A DNA stretch of 22,354 nt from Lachnospiraceae bacterium (GTDB taxonomy: Bacteria; Bacillota; Clostridia; Lachnospirales; Lachnospiraceae), in the NCBI GenBank assembly GCA_020860745.1, contig JAJBTR010000316.1, forward strand, positions 1 to 22,354, written 5' to 3'. Below, piece after piece: positions 7,886 through 16,300 of the stretch. The position numbers and the translations under genes are program-made. The notes below the pieces were generated by a model. That model was not told the origin of the DNA, made no database searches, and saw only the letters and a program-made list of their open reading frames with translations. Numbering within the stretch: position 1 is the first letter of the stretch; each line of letters starts with the position of its first letter.

Positions 7886-9391
7886 TTATATCATTACGTC
7901 GATGATGGCGTTCTCGCTCAGATCTTCGCTCCGCATAAACTCGCCCGCCAGCTCGCCGTCCTTTAAGATCAGAAGACGGTCGCTCATGCCGATCAGCTCC
8001 GGCATCTCCTCGGAGATCATGACAATGGACTTGCCCGCCTTGCGCATCTCATCAATGAGGTGATACATGGCAGCCTTGACGCCGATATCCACACCACGGG
8101 TCGGACAGTCGAGAATGAGAATATCGCAATCCCTGCCGATCCACTTGCCGAACACAACCTTCTGCTTGTTTCCTCCGGAGAGATACTGGACATCCTGCGT
8201 GATGGACGCGCATTTGATGCTCAGTACATCCTTCTGTTTGTTGACATATTCCTTACAATCCTTCGGGAAAAGGAAAAACCCTTTCTGTATCTTATCATAG
8301 CCCGCCGCCAGAATATTGTCCTGAATACTCTCCGTCAGAACCAGAGCTTCCTGGTCACGGTTCTTCGATACGTAGCCGTATCCTAAGAGCAGCGCCTGCC
8401 TGGGCTTCGAGATGACCTGACCGCTTCTGACATCCGTCACAGAACCGTCCAGGATCTTCTCCTCGCCGAAGAGCGCCCGTCCCAGCTCATGCATCCCGCA
8501 GTGGGAAAGCCCGCCGATCCCGAGCACTTCCCCTTTATGTAACTCCATGGAGAAATTCATCAGCAAGCCGGTACCGGTCGTGACATTGTCCACTTTCACA
8601 ACCACCTCATCGCTGATGGGCGTGCCGTAATCGCTGCGGTAATAGTCTCCGCTCATCTCACGACCAACCATGTGACGTTTAATATCGTCCTCATTCATCT
8701 GATCTTTTGTCATGGTCGTAATCAGCTTTCCGTCCCGCAGTACCGTCAGGGTATCACAGGTCTCCATCAGCTCGTCCAGGTCGTGGGAGATAAACACGAC
8801 TGCCTTATTATTCTCTTTCATTTTGCGCATAATGCCGTAGATAATGTCACGGCCTTTCTGTGACAGCGCCGTGGTCGTCTCATCGACCACCAGCATCTCC
8901 GGATCATTGTAGACCGTTTTAGCGATCTCCACCAGCTTGCGGTCCTGCATATCCAGCGCATCGATGGGCATTGCCGGATCCACGCCCTCAAATCCAATGG
9001 CGTCCAGCGCTTTCTTCGCCTCCGCATTCATCTTCTTCCGGTTGACCAGACCGCCCTTTGCAAACTTATCCTCGCTGCCGAGGAAGATATTCTGCGCCAC
9101 AGTGATCCCGGAAACCGTACCCTGCTCCTGAACGATCATACCGATACCGGCCTCCGCACCCGCGATCATCGTCGCCGGTTTGTGGGGCTGTCCCTTAAAG
9201 AACATCTCCCCGCTGGTAGCCGGCTGCATCCCCGCCGCGATGGAGGTGATCGTAGATTTGCCGGAACCATTCTCGCCGATCAGCCCGGTGATCTCTCCGC
9301 GGTAAACCTTGAAATCCACCTCATTCAGCGCGATGGTCGGTCCAAAGTGCTTGGATAATTTCCTGGCTTCAAACAGTAATTCCCTTTCCAT
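7886..9391 (-). CDS. Sugar ABC transporter ATPase, two-domain (RbsA/MglA/XylG type)
   Basis: A 501-residue double ATPase that powers sugar import. Domain 1 (about 5-240): Walker A GENGSGKST (39-47), Q-loop Q88, Walker B LVVDE (D170, E171), H203, but a degenerate signature (LDMQD, 146-150). Domain 2 (about 260-500): no Walker A (GIGGLSHCGM, 291-300), a perfect signature LSGGN (404-408), and LILDCP, where C429 replaces the catalytic glutamate. Only one of the two composite sites therefore looks competent. Lack of Walker A in domain 2 is usual for this family; the cysteine and the weak first signature are less so. First gene of the operon, with GAGGAGAGGG upstream, divergent from the AraC-GH39 regulator. 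Confidence 0.93.
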   Translation of the reverse strand: MERELLFEARKLSKHFGPTIALNEVDFKVYRGEITGLIGENGSGKSTITSIAAGMQPATSGEMFFKGQPHKPATMIAGAEAGIGMIVQEQGTVSGITVAQNIFLGSEDKFAKGGLVNRKKMNAEAKKALDAIGFEGVDPAMPIDALDMQDRKLVEIAKTVYNDPEMLVVDETTTALSQKGRDIIYGIMRKMKENNKAVVFISHDLDELMETCDTLTVLRDGKLITTMTKDQMNEDDIKRHMVGREMSGDYYRSDYGTPISDEVVVKVDNVTTGTGLLMNFSMELHKGEVLGIGGLSHCGMHELGRALFGEEKILDGSVTDVRSGQVISKPRQALLLGYGYVSKNRDQEALVLTESIQDNILAAGYDKIQKGFFLFPKDCKEYVNKQKDVLSIKCASITQDVQYLSGGNKQKVVFGKWIGRDCDILILDCPTRGVDIGVKAAMYHLIDEMRKAGKSIVMISEEMPELIGMSDRLLILKDGELAGEFMRSEDLSENAIIDVMI

Positions 9392-9437
9392 CTTCCCTCT
9401 CCTCGTGTGATCAGATTACTTTTTTGTAACTCGTATA

Positions 9438-9446
9438 ATTTTACCA
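9438..9446 (-). promoter_or_regulatory. Candidate promoter of the sugar ABC operon (extended -10)
   Basis: Minus-strand TGGTAAAAT gives a TGN extended -10 about 47 bases before the ATPase start; no strong -35 is seen, which fits a promoter that needs an activator. The 247-base gap to the regulator is AT-rich and holds six runs of six or seven Ts, an inverted repeat GTTC/GAAC (9501-9515), and GTGTAAAAA (9542-9534), similar to the element at the GH2 and GH43 promoters. Confidence 0.4.
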
Positions 9447-9600
9447 GTAAATCATATTGTCTTCATCCGTTTTTTGAGCAAATATTGCATCCGAAGATAA
9501 GTTCTTTTTTCGAACCCATTTTTTGACATTATTTTTTTACACAAAACTTTCCGCCGAATCTTTGTTTTTTGGACAAAACCATTTTTTCTCAGCAATTCTA

Positions 9601-9609
9601 TGTTACAAT
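9601..9609 (+). promoter_or_regulatory. Candidate promoter of the AraC-GH39 regulator (extended -10)
   Basis: TGTTACAAT forms an extended -10, 30 bases before the regulator's ATG; no good -35 lies 17 bases upstream. The site shares the control region with the divergent ABC operon, the usual place for an AraC-type protein to act on both. Confidence 0.45.
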
Positions 9610-9638
9610 AGGAACAAAAAAAGAAAGAAGGAAGACGA

Positions 9639-12119
9639 ATGATTTCTGACTACACCAGCAGCCCCACCGGACTGCCTTTTACACAGGGTATATACAGCAA
9701 CTTCACGCCGGAACTGCACTGGTCCCAGAATATGACAATCGACTTTGTACTGTGCGGTTCTCTGGATATCCACTATGGCGGTCACACCCGGCATTTCATC
9801 CAGAATGATATTTTCTTCTTTCTTCCATTTGAAACCCTGTCCGTCGTCATGGCAACCCCGGACACCAGACTGCTTCGTATTTCCGTGGACGCTGATTTTC
9901 TCACGAAACTCATCCCGGATTTTTCCTCGCTTGTCCTGCGCCAGCACCATGTAGAAGAGGATTTCCGCAACCCTCTCTACCGCTGTCTGTGCCATACACT
10001 GGCCTCCATCGTGTTTCTCAATACCGATCCGGATACCTGCGCCCAGATTCGAATGTTGGAGTCCGCAACGGGTATGCTGAGCACGATACTGAAAGAATTT
10101 GCCGGGAAATCCGATACTTCCAGGGAAAGAGATTACACCACAACCCGGATCAACGACATTTTATCTTACATTCATAATCATTATACAGAAAAAATACGGG
10201 TCTCTGACATCGCCTCCCACCTGGGGATTCATCCGCAGTATTTTTCCAGCTTTTTTACAAAGCATTTTCATACCGGCTTTTCCGAGTACCTGGCATCCTA
10301 TCGCGTCAACGCGTCTCTGAACCGGCTGCTGTTCACCGATGCGAACATTTTAAACATCGCGCTGGAAAACGGTTTTTCCAATCACAAGACCTACGGCACT
10401 GCCTTTCGAAAACTCTACGGCATGTCCCCCACAGAGTTCCGCAAGAGCTATCATAGACGCTTCCACACAGAAGAGCCGACAGAGAACGCCGATGAGATAG
10501 AAACCGGACAGGAGCCGGATCTCTTTGCCTTTCTTCGCCAGTTTCTCTCCAGCGATACCGCCGCGCCCCCTGCTCCGTTCCGCACACAGCCGCGGCATTT
10601 CCATCCGGAAAAGCTGTTAGCCCACAGTCAGATGAATCACCACATCCGCGCCTGCAGCGTTGGAAGAGCCATGGCCTGTCTCCGTCAGGATCTGCAGGCG
10701 CAGATCAGAGAAGCCAAAGAGGATCTCAACATCGACCATTTCCGCGTTCGGGATATCTTCTCGGATGCCCTCTATATTTATTACGAGAATGAAAACCATG
10801 AGCCGGTCTTTAACTGGCAGGCCCTGGACAACGCCTTTGACTTTATCCTCTCCACAGGGGCAAAGCCTTTTCCGGAGATCGGATATATGCCGGAAAAACT
10901 GGCCTCCAGAAAACAGTACGCCGGCCTGCAATTTCACCCCAATGTCAGCGCGCCGAAATCCATGCAGAAGTGGCAGTCGCTGGTGCGAAGTTTTCTGCTC
11001 CATTATATTGATCGCTATGGAATGGAAGAAATATCTGAGTGGTATTTTGACTTCTGGACTTCTCCGGATCTGGTTCTGAAAATGGCATACTGGTATGAAA
11101 CAATGGAGGATTTCTTTGACTTTTACCGCTGTACATGGGAAGTATTTCAGGATATCTGTCCCTCCCTGAAGTTGGGAAGTCCAAATTTCTCCACCATGTC
11201 GGGCTTTCCCTGGTACCACGCTTTTTTCCAATACTGCCGAAAGCACAACATCACCCCCGCCTTCATCTCATTCCATGCCTACGGCTGTGATGTGATCGGC
11301 AAAGGTCCCGTATCCACAGGTCTGAACGATGTGGACAGCAGCTACTTTACCATTTCCAACCAGTACCAGATCCGCGATTTTCTCTCCGAGCTGCAGAAAA
11401 TCATGAACGAGGAGGGATTCGGCTCTCGCCGGATTATCGTCTCTGATTTTAACCTGAATTTTATGCCGAGAGACTTAAACCGGGATACCTGCTACATGGC
11501 CGCGTATCTGGCCCACACTACCATCCACACGCTGGAGCAGGTGGAGATACTGGGACACTGGGCGTTGTCGGATATCCATGAGGACGCCTATCCGACAGGC
11601 ACGCTGTTCTACGGCGGCCCCGGATTTATGAACTACCAGGGTCTGAAAAAAGCCTCCTATAACTCTTTGGTCCTCACCGGCCGTATGGGCGACATCCTGC
11701 TGGGACGCGGCGAAAATTATCTGCTGGCCAAGCGGCAGAATGTCTGGCAGCTCTATCTATACAATCTGGCAAAATTTGATAAATTTTACACAAATATAGA
11801 CCATACTGCCATCGATAACAAACACCGCTACAACATCTACCACAACGCGGAGGATCTGCATGCGAACATCACTCTCGCCCTGCCCTCCGGCTCTTACTAT
11901 ATCAAAAAATTCGAAGTGAACAGAAGTTACGGCTCCGCCTACGATATCTGGGCGCAGATGGGCTATCCGGAGAGTTTTTCCAAAGACATGGGGGATTATC
12001 TGCGGGAAAAAAGCGTTCCCCACATTACCTACACCGTGCAGGATGTGGAGAGCGTTCTGACATTGAATGAAATCATACCGGCACACGGGCTGATTTTATT
12101 GGAGATATGGAAAAAATAA
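9639..12119 (+). CDS. AraC-family regulator fused to a catalytically degenerate GH39-like domain
   Basis: An 826-residue predicted transcription factor. Residues 1-150 resemble the cupin-like arm of AraC proteins. Residues 168-272 form the two helix-turn-helix motifs (IRVSDIASHLGIHPQYFSSFFTKHF; the closing LYGMSPTEFRKSY). An Ala/Pro-rich linker leads to a GH39 beta-xylosidase-like barrel (about 325-700) and a beta-sandwich tail. WYFDFWTSPDL (468-478) aligns with the GH39 acid/base motif WNEP but has S475 in place of Glu; IIVSDFN (599-605) aligns with the nucleophile motif TEYN/TEWN but has D603. The barrel therefore probably binds a sugar without cleaving it. The start has AGAAGGAAG upstream. 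It faces the ABC operon across 247 bases and likely activates it and perhaps the GH genes. Many databases would call it xylosidase. Confidence 0.88.
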   Translation: MISDYTSSPTGLPFTQGIYSNFTPELHWSQNMTIDFVLCGSLDIHYGGHTRHFIQNDIFFFLPFETLSVVMATPDTRLLRISVDADFLTKLIPDFSSLVLRQHHVEEDFRNPLYRCLCHTLASIVFLNTDPDTCAQIRMLESATGMLSTILKEFAGKSDTSRERDYTTTRINDILSYIHNHYTEKIRVSDIASHLGIHPQYFSSFFTKHFHTGFSEYLASYRVNASLNRLLFTDANILNIALENGFSNHKTYGTAFRKLYGMSPTEFRKSYHRRFHTEEPTENADEIETGQEPDLFAFLRQFLSSDTAAPPAPFRTQPRHFHPEKLLAHSQMNHHIRACSVGRAMACLRQDLQAQIREAKEDLNIDHFRVRDIFSDALYIYYENENHEPVFNWQALDNAFDFILSTGAKPFPEIGYMPEKLASRKQYAGLQFHPNVSAPKSMQKWQSLVRSFLLHYIDRYGMEEISEWYFDFWTSPDLVLKMAYWYETMEDFFDFYRCTWEVFQDICPSLKLGSPNFSTMSGFPWYHAFFQYCRKHNITPAFISFHAYGCDVIGKGPVSTGLNDVDSSYFTISNQYQIRDFLSELQKIMNEEGFGSRRIIVSDFNLNFMPRDLNRDTCYMAAYLAHTTIHTLEQVEILGHWALSDIHEDAYPTGTLFYGGPGFMNYQGLKKASYNSLVLTGRMGDILLGRGENYLLAKRQNVWQLYLYNLAKFDKFYTNIDHTAIDNKHRYNIYHNAEDLHANITLALPSGSYYIKKFEVNRSYGSAYDIWAQMGYPESFSKDMGDYLREKSVPHITYTVQDVESVLTLNEIIPAHGLILLEIWKK

Positions 12120-12201
12120 CGACTATGCCAGCGGGTAATATTACGACAGGGAATGGATTATGTGATATGGTTGCATAGGGAAAACAAAGGAGGTATTTTT
12201 T

Positions 12202-13031
12202 ATGAGTAACGAAAATGGCGGAGGCGAGCGTGGATTCATGGTGCAGTTTGACATTATCATGGTAGCTGTCGCGTTTACGATCGCTTCTTCCTTTACGACA
12301 AACTTCGTCAGCTTCTTTGGAAGCTATGCACCGTTTATCCTGATTTACGGCGTGCTGGCGATTATTGCAAACCTCGTACTGTTTAAAACATCCGAGGAAA
12401 AATATGTCGTTGAGACCGAAGAAAAACGTCCAATCACAAAGGATCTGGCTATCATCATCGGACATCATCCGAAGCTGATCACACTGCTGATCGTATGGTG
12501 CCTGGCCTCCATCGGATACGGAATTATGTTCTCCTCCTCGGTATACTATATTATGTATTACCTGATGAGACCTGATCTGATCACGGTTTACACGCTGATT
12601 ATCTCTATCGGCGCTCTGCGGTGCCTGCTACGTCATCCTGTTCTTCGCAGGCAACAAGAGCCTGCCGCTGCTGTATGTGGCTTCATTCCTTGCCACATGC
12701 TTCGGTGCGATGGAACAGGGTCTGATTAACTTTTTCGTCAACGATACCATCGACTATATCCAGTTGAAAGAAGGGCTGTCAATGAACGGTATCATCAGCG
12801 CCATCAAGGGATTTGTTTACAAGATGGGTTCCACCACTACCAGCTCCGGTATCCTTGCAATCCCGGCTGCAACAGAATGCCGCTACCATGGCCGCAATGA
12901 ACTGGCTGCGGTTCGGTATCCCGGCTGTCTGCTGCGCACTTGTCATCATCTTCCTGCTCATGTACCCGTTCAAGCCTTACTGGGGTGAGATTGCCAAGAT
13001 GAAAGAAGGCATGAAAGCCAAAGACGAATAA
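12202..13031 (+). pseudogene. GPH-type (MFS) sugar:cation symporter remnant, N-terminally deleted and frameshifted
   Basis: Three reading frames together encode the C-terminal 275 or so residues of a glycoside-pentoside-hexuronide symporter, a family usually 450-500 residues long. Frame 1 runs from ATG 12202 through FMVQFDIIMVAVAF, PFILIYGVLAIIANLVLF and YYIMYYLM. At about 12615 one extra base moves the protein to frame 2 (GACYVILFFAGNKS, then ATCFGAMEQGLINFFVNDTIDY). At about 12865 a second shift moves it to frame 3 (QQNAATMAAMNWLRFGIPAV, ending in MYPFKPYW and a charged tail). AAAGGAGG precedes the ATG, yet the sequence jumps almost at once into the middle of the protein, so roughly 190 N-terminal residues are missing. 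Same strand as the regulator, 82 bases downstream. Not expected to be functional. Confidence 0.85.
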
Positions 13032-13059
13032 TAAAAATAACATACTGAAAACCATACTT

Positions 13060-13104
13060 ACAACAGAAGAAACCTGTCCGATGCGGATGGGTTTTTTCTG
13101 TTGT
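13060..13104 (+). terminator. Strong hairpin terminator after the symporter remnant
   Basis: ACAACAGAAGAAACCTGTCCG pairs along all 21 positions with 13084-13104 (three G-U pairs in RNA) around an ATG loop. The GC core is flanked by an A-rich left arm and a run of six Ts on the right, the usual Firmicute terminator design, and it could act in both directions. It shows that the old symporter unit ended here. The remaining stretch to 13241 is AT-rich; no confident promoter is seen in it. Confidence 0.8.
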
Positions 13105-13241
13105 GAAAGGCTCAATTCTATGGTAAGCTAACAATATGATAATTATTCAGAAACACGCAGCATTTTCAATTCTGGTTCTGAGAACTACACAATATCAGAT
13201 AACGAAAGAGTCAAAGAGATCAGATTGAAAATGTTTCAGGA

Positions 13242-14947
13242 ATGGATGGTGATGATGGAATGAGTATAAAAAGACCCCCCGTGGGAATCGAAAGCTTTGA
13301 AAAACTGCGCACAGGAAATTTTTACTATGCAGATAAAACAGGTATGATAAAAGAGCTATTAGAAAACTGGAGCGAAGTAAACCTTTTCACCCGCCCACGA
13401 CGCTTCGGAAAAAGTCTTACCATGAGTATGCTCAGATCATTCTTTGAAATCGGAACAGATAAAAACCTGTTCCGCGGACTGGCCATCTCGCAGGAAACTA
13501 TGCTCTGTGAAAGATATATGGGGCAATATCCCGTGATTTCCCTTTCTCTCAAACAGGTAAAGGGAAAGAATTATGAGGCAGCCCGAACACAGATGTGGAA
13601 TCTGATCAAAGCCGAGGCGGAGCGTTTTGACTATCTCCAGGACAGCGGCAGGCTGAATGCCAGAGACAAAGCAATCATGATGAATCTCAGCGAGGGAATC
13701 GGCAGCCTGGAAGAGAGTCATTATCTGAGGTCAAGGCTCCTGTCTAAGCATCACGGAAAAGAAGTAATCATCCTGATTGACGAGTATGACGTCCCGCTTC
13801 AGAAAGCAGAAGCGAATGGATATTACGATGACATGACCGATCTGATCAGCCAGTTTTTCGGTTACGGCATGAAGACAAACGACTACGTACTTTTTTCTGT
13901 CATTACCGGCTGTCTCCGCATAGCAAAGGAAAGCATATTTACAGGCTTCAACAATCCTAAGGTTCATACGATTGTCGACGATCAGTATGATGAGTGGTTC
14001 GGTTTCACTGATGAAGAGGTGTGCCAAATGCTGCACTACTATGAATTAGATGAATACTATGAAACAACAAAGGAATGGTATGACGGTTACCTGTTCGGCA
14101 CAGTAAACGTGTATTGTCCCTGGGATGTGATCAACTGGTGCGATCAGCTCCGCCGCAGTCAGAATCACACACCGCAGAATTTCTGGAGCAACACAAGCAG
14201 CAATGACATGGTACTGCGTTTTGTGGAACTGGCGGACGAAACCACCAAAGCAGATCTGGAAGAACTCTCAGAGGGAAAAAGCATCGACAAAGATGTCCAG
14301 ATGGAACTGACCTACCGGAGATTGACAAGAGCATTGACAATCTCTGGAGCGTTCTGTTCATGACCGGTTATCTGACTCACTGCGGGAGAAATGAAGACGG
14401 CACATACCGACTCGTCATTCCGAACCGTGAGATTAGCAATCTGTTTGACCGGCAGATCAGAAACTGGTTTTATGAAAAAATCGAGGGCGGACTGGATCCC
14501 CTGTTTCATGCGTTTGACCGACATAGCACTGCCGATATCGAAGAAAACATTAATTCCTGTATGCGCGATTCCATCAGTTTCATGGACGGCGGCAATACGA
14601 AAGAAATGAAAGAAACCTTCTTCCACGGCCTGCTCCTCGGCATGCTGCGCAGCCGCCGCGGATGGCGTGTACAGTCAAATCGCGAAGCCGGAAACGGACG
14701 CGCGGATATTATCCTCACTGACAGGACCAGAGACTGCGGCCATATCATTGAAGTAAAATATTCCGACAGTTATGCCGAGTTGGAAACTGATGCCCAAAAA
14801 AGTCTCCGACAGATTGACGATACTCTATATGATGATTACTTCCGCGATTCTGATATTGATATTGTATATCATTATGGAATTGCATTCCACAGGAAAAAGT
14901 GCAAAGTGGCGGATGACAGTTCGTCCGGCCACCGCTGCCCCGGATAA
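13242..14947 (+). pseudogene. AAA-ATPase-like / PD-(D/E)XK nuclease-domain protein, one-base frameshift
   Basis: This is a member of the AAA-ATPase_like plus PDDEXK_9 family, common in Clostridia and Bacteroidetes and of unknown role. The N-terminal part has FYYADKT, the P-loop variant RPRRFGKSLT (51-60) and Walker B IILIDEYD (D180, E181). At about 14318 the frame is lost: YR should be followed by EIDKSIDNLWSVLFMTG, which is intact one frame over. Adding one G (CGGGAG for CGGAG) restores a protein of about 568 residues. The second part carries the nuclease-like motif GRADIIL...IIEVKYSDS. The start could also be the ATG at 13260; neither has a strong ribosome site. The last residues (ADDSSSGHRCPG) are unlike the family and overlap a hairpin. 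As it stands, only the ATPase half would be made. Confidence 0.85.
14906..14932. repeat. Hairpin at the 3' end of the broken ATPase gene
   Basis: GTGGC-GGATGA, loop CAGT, TCGTCC-(G)-GCCAC: an 11-bp stem with one bulge and one G-U pair. It lies in the last codons of the plus-strand gene, about 50 bases from the end of the convergent membrane-protein gene. There is no T tract, so terminator function is uncertain. Confidence 0.5.
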
Positions 14948-14981
14948 AATTATATACCTTTCCTCCTAAAATGAGGCTATG

Positions 14982-15356
14982 TCACTTTCTGGTGAACCGA
15001 ATCACAAAATAGGTAATAATCAACACCAGCACAACTGCCATCATGCCGTTCCAGGTGTTCTCAGAAAATGAAATATCCAGAATCTGTATCGCCCCCAAAA
15101 CAATCAGGAACGCGCCGAGAATCACATATAGCACCGCCTTTTGCTTATCGCTGGTGCGAAGTCCCTTCTCGCTTCGGCTTCCCTGCACCAGGACAGCAGC
15201 TCCCAGAGCCACGCAGACAATTCCCAGGACAGGGAGCACGTAGACCGCGTCCACTTTTCCTGATAACAGAATCGCAAAAATCACACACACCCCGCACAGA
15301 GTAATAATTGTCATCGGATTTATTTTTCTCTTCATAATAACATTCTCTTTCATCAC
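14982..15356 (-). CDS. Small four-helix membrane protein of unknown function
   Basis: A short integral membrane protein I do not recognise. Up to 124 codons from a GTG at 15356; an in-frame ATG at 15353 and another at 15335 (giving MKRKINPM) are alternatives, and no ribosome site clearly decides between them. Four hydrophobic segments lie near residues 16-33, 38-58, 75-93 and 101-120, separated by short charged loops (QGSRSEKGLRTSDKQK; RFTRK at the end). It starts about 25 bases after the GH43 stop on the same strand, so the two are probably cotranscribed. Nothing in it suggests transport or enzymatic residues. Confidence 0.65.
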   Translation of the reverse strand: MMKENVIMKRKINPMTIITLCGVCVIFAILLSGKVDAVYVLPVLGIVCVALGAAVLVQGSRSEKGLRTSDKQKAVLYVILGAFLIVLGAIQILDISFSENTWNGMMAVVLVLIITYFVIRFTRK

Positions 15357-15379
15357 CGAAATGATCCGGCAGTGTTTTC

Positions 15380-16261
15380 TTACTCCTCTTCCAGTATCAG
15401 CGTCTGATCTGTCTCCGTCATTTTCCTGAAAATCGGACGCTCCGCATATTTGTCATTGGGATAATGGAGAGCGAACACAAGATCCCCGTTCTTATCCTCA
15501 AACATCATACCGTGTCCGCCGTTCTCCGGCCAGATCGGCTGTTCCACCTGCTTCCAGGGACCCATCACGGAATCACTCTCCGACCGGGCAACGCCGACCG
15601 CATATCCGGCCGTCCCCCAGCTGGACCAGAGCATGTAGAGATTGCCGCTCCCCATCTTCCGCAGGGAGGGGCCGTCTGTAAAATAACAGTCCCCCTCGAT
15701 ACCGAACTCCTGCTTTGCCCAGGGGAACGGCTTCGCCCAGGGCGCTGCCTTTGCAGGGAAAGCAACCCACGGCTCTCCCTCTGCATGGGACAGATCCAAT
15801 GCAAGCTTTGTCACGGAAATATCCGCCTGACCATCGTCCTCAAAAGAATGGGAGAAAATCAGATACGGCGTATTTCCCTCAATATACAGAGTCCCATCAA
15901 TGAACGTCCAGTCTTCCGGTGTCAGACGCTCGCCATACAATTCATAGGGTCCCTCCGGTTTTTCTGCTTTCAGAACATAAATACCTTTTTTCCTGCCGGG
16001 AGCTCCAAAGGTTGTGATAAAATAAAACGCTCCCTGATAGAAATAGCACTCCGGCGCCCAGAAATTCTCCGTCGCAAAGAAATCCTGCGGGCGGTGGAAC
16101 ACCTCGATCGGGCCTTCCCAGTTCTCCAGATCCTCTCCCACATAGCAGTCAAAACCGTCCGCCGGTCCCCAGCAGGTCGCGGAACGGGTGCCGTAAAGAT
16201 AATATTTTCCCTTATGTAATAGAACATAGGGGTCACGAATATTAATATCGGTGATTTTCAT
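15380..16261 (-). CDS. Glycoside hydrolase family 43 (beta-xylosidase/arabinofuranosidase-like)
   Basis: A 293-residue five-bladed beta-propeller glycosidase without signal peptide, acting in the cytoplasm on arabinose- or xylose-containing oligosaccharides. I start it at ATG 16261 because AAGGAGGAG lies nine bases upstream; a longer version from 16285 has no such site. Motifs, numbered from this start: RDPYV with D10 (general base), WTFIDGTLY with D122 (pKa modulator), FTDGPSL with D196 where most GH43 enzymes have the acid glutamate in EGP, plus GGHGM (H250) and LHYPND (H266, likely metal site). The TDGP form seems to be a subfamily variant, so cleavage is plausible but unproven. It is followed by a small membrane protein and has a promoter much like that of GH2. 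Confidence 0.9.
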   Translation of the reverse strand: MKITDINIRDPYVLLHKGKYYLYGTRSATCWGPADGFDCYVGEDLENWEGPIEVFHRPQDFFATENFWAPECYFYQGAFYFITTFGAPGRKKGIYVLKAEKPEGPYELYGERLTPEDWTFIDGTLYIEGNTPYLIFSHSFEDDGQADISVTKLALDLSHAEGEPWVAFPAKAAPWAKPFPWAKQEFGIEGDCYFTDGPSLRKMGSGNLYMLWSSWGTAGYAVGVARSESDSVMGPWKQVEQPIWPENGGHGMMFEDKNGDLVFALHYPNDKYAERPIFRKMTETDQTLILEEE

Positions 16262-16300
16262 TGAAAATTTCTCCTCCTTGTACATACACTTTAAAATAGT

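Noticed and set aside
13110..13180. Repeated TCAATTCT as an operator for the frameshifted ATPase gene
   Set aside because: Only two short copies at unhelpful spacing in AT-rich DNA; likely chance.
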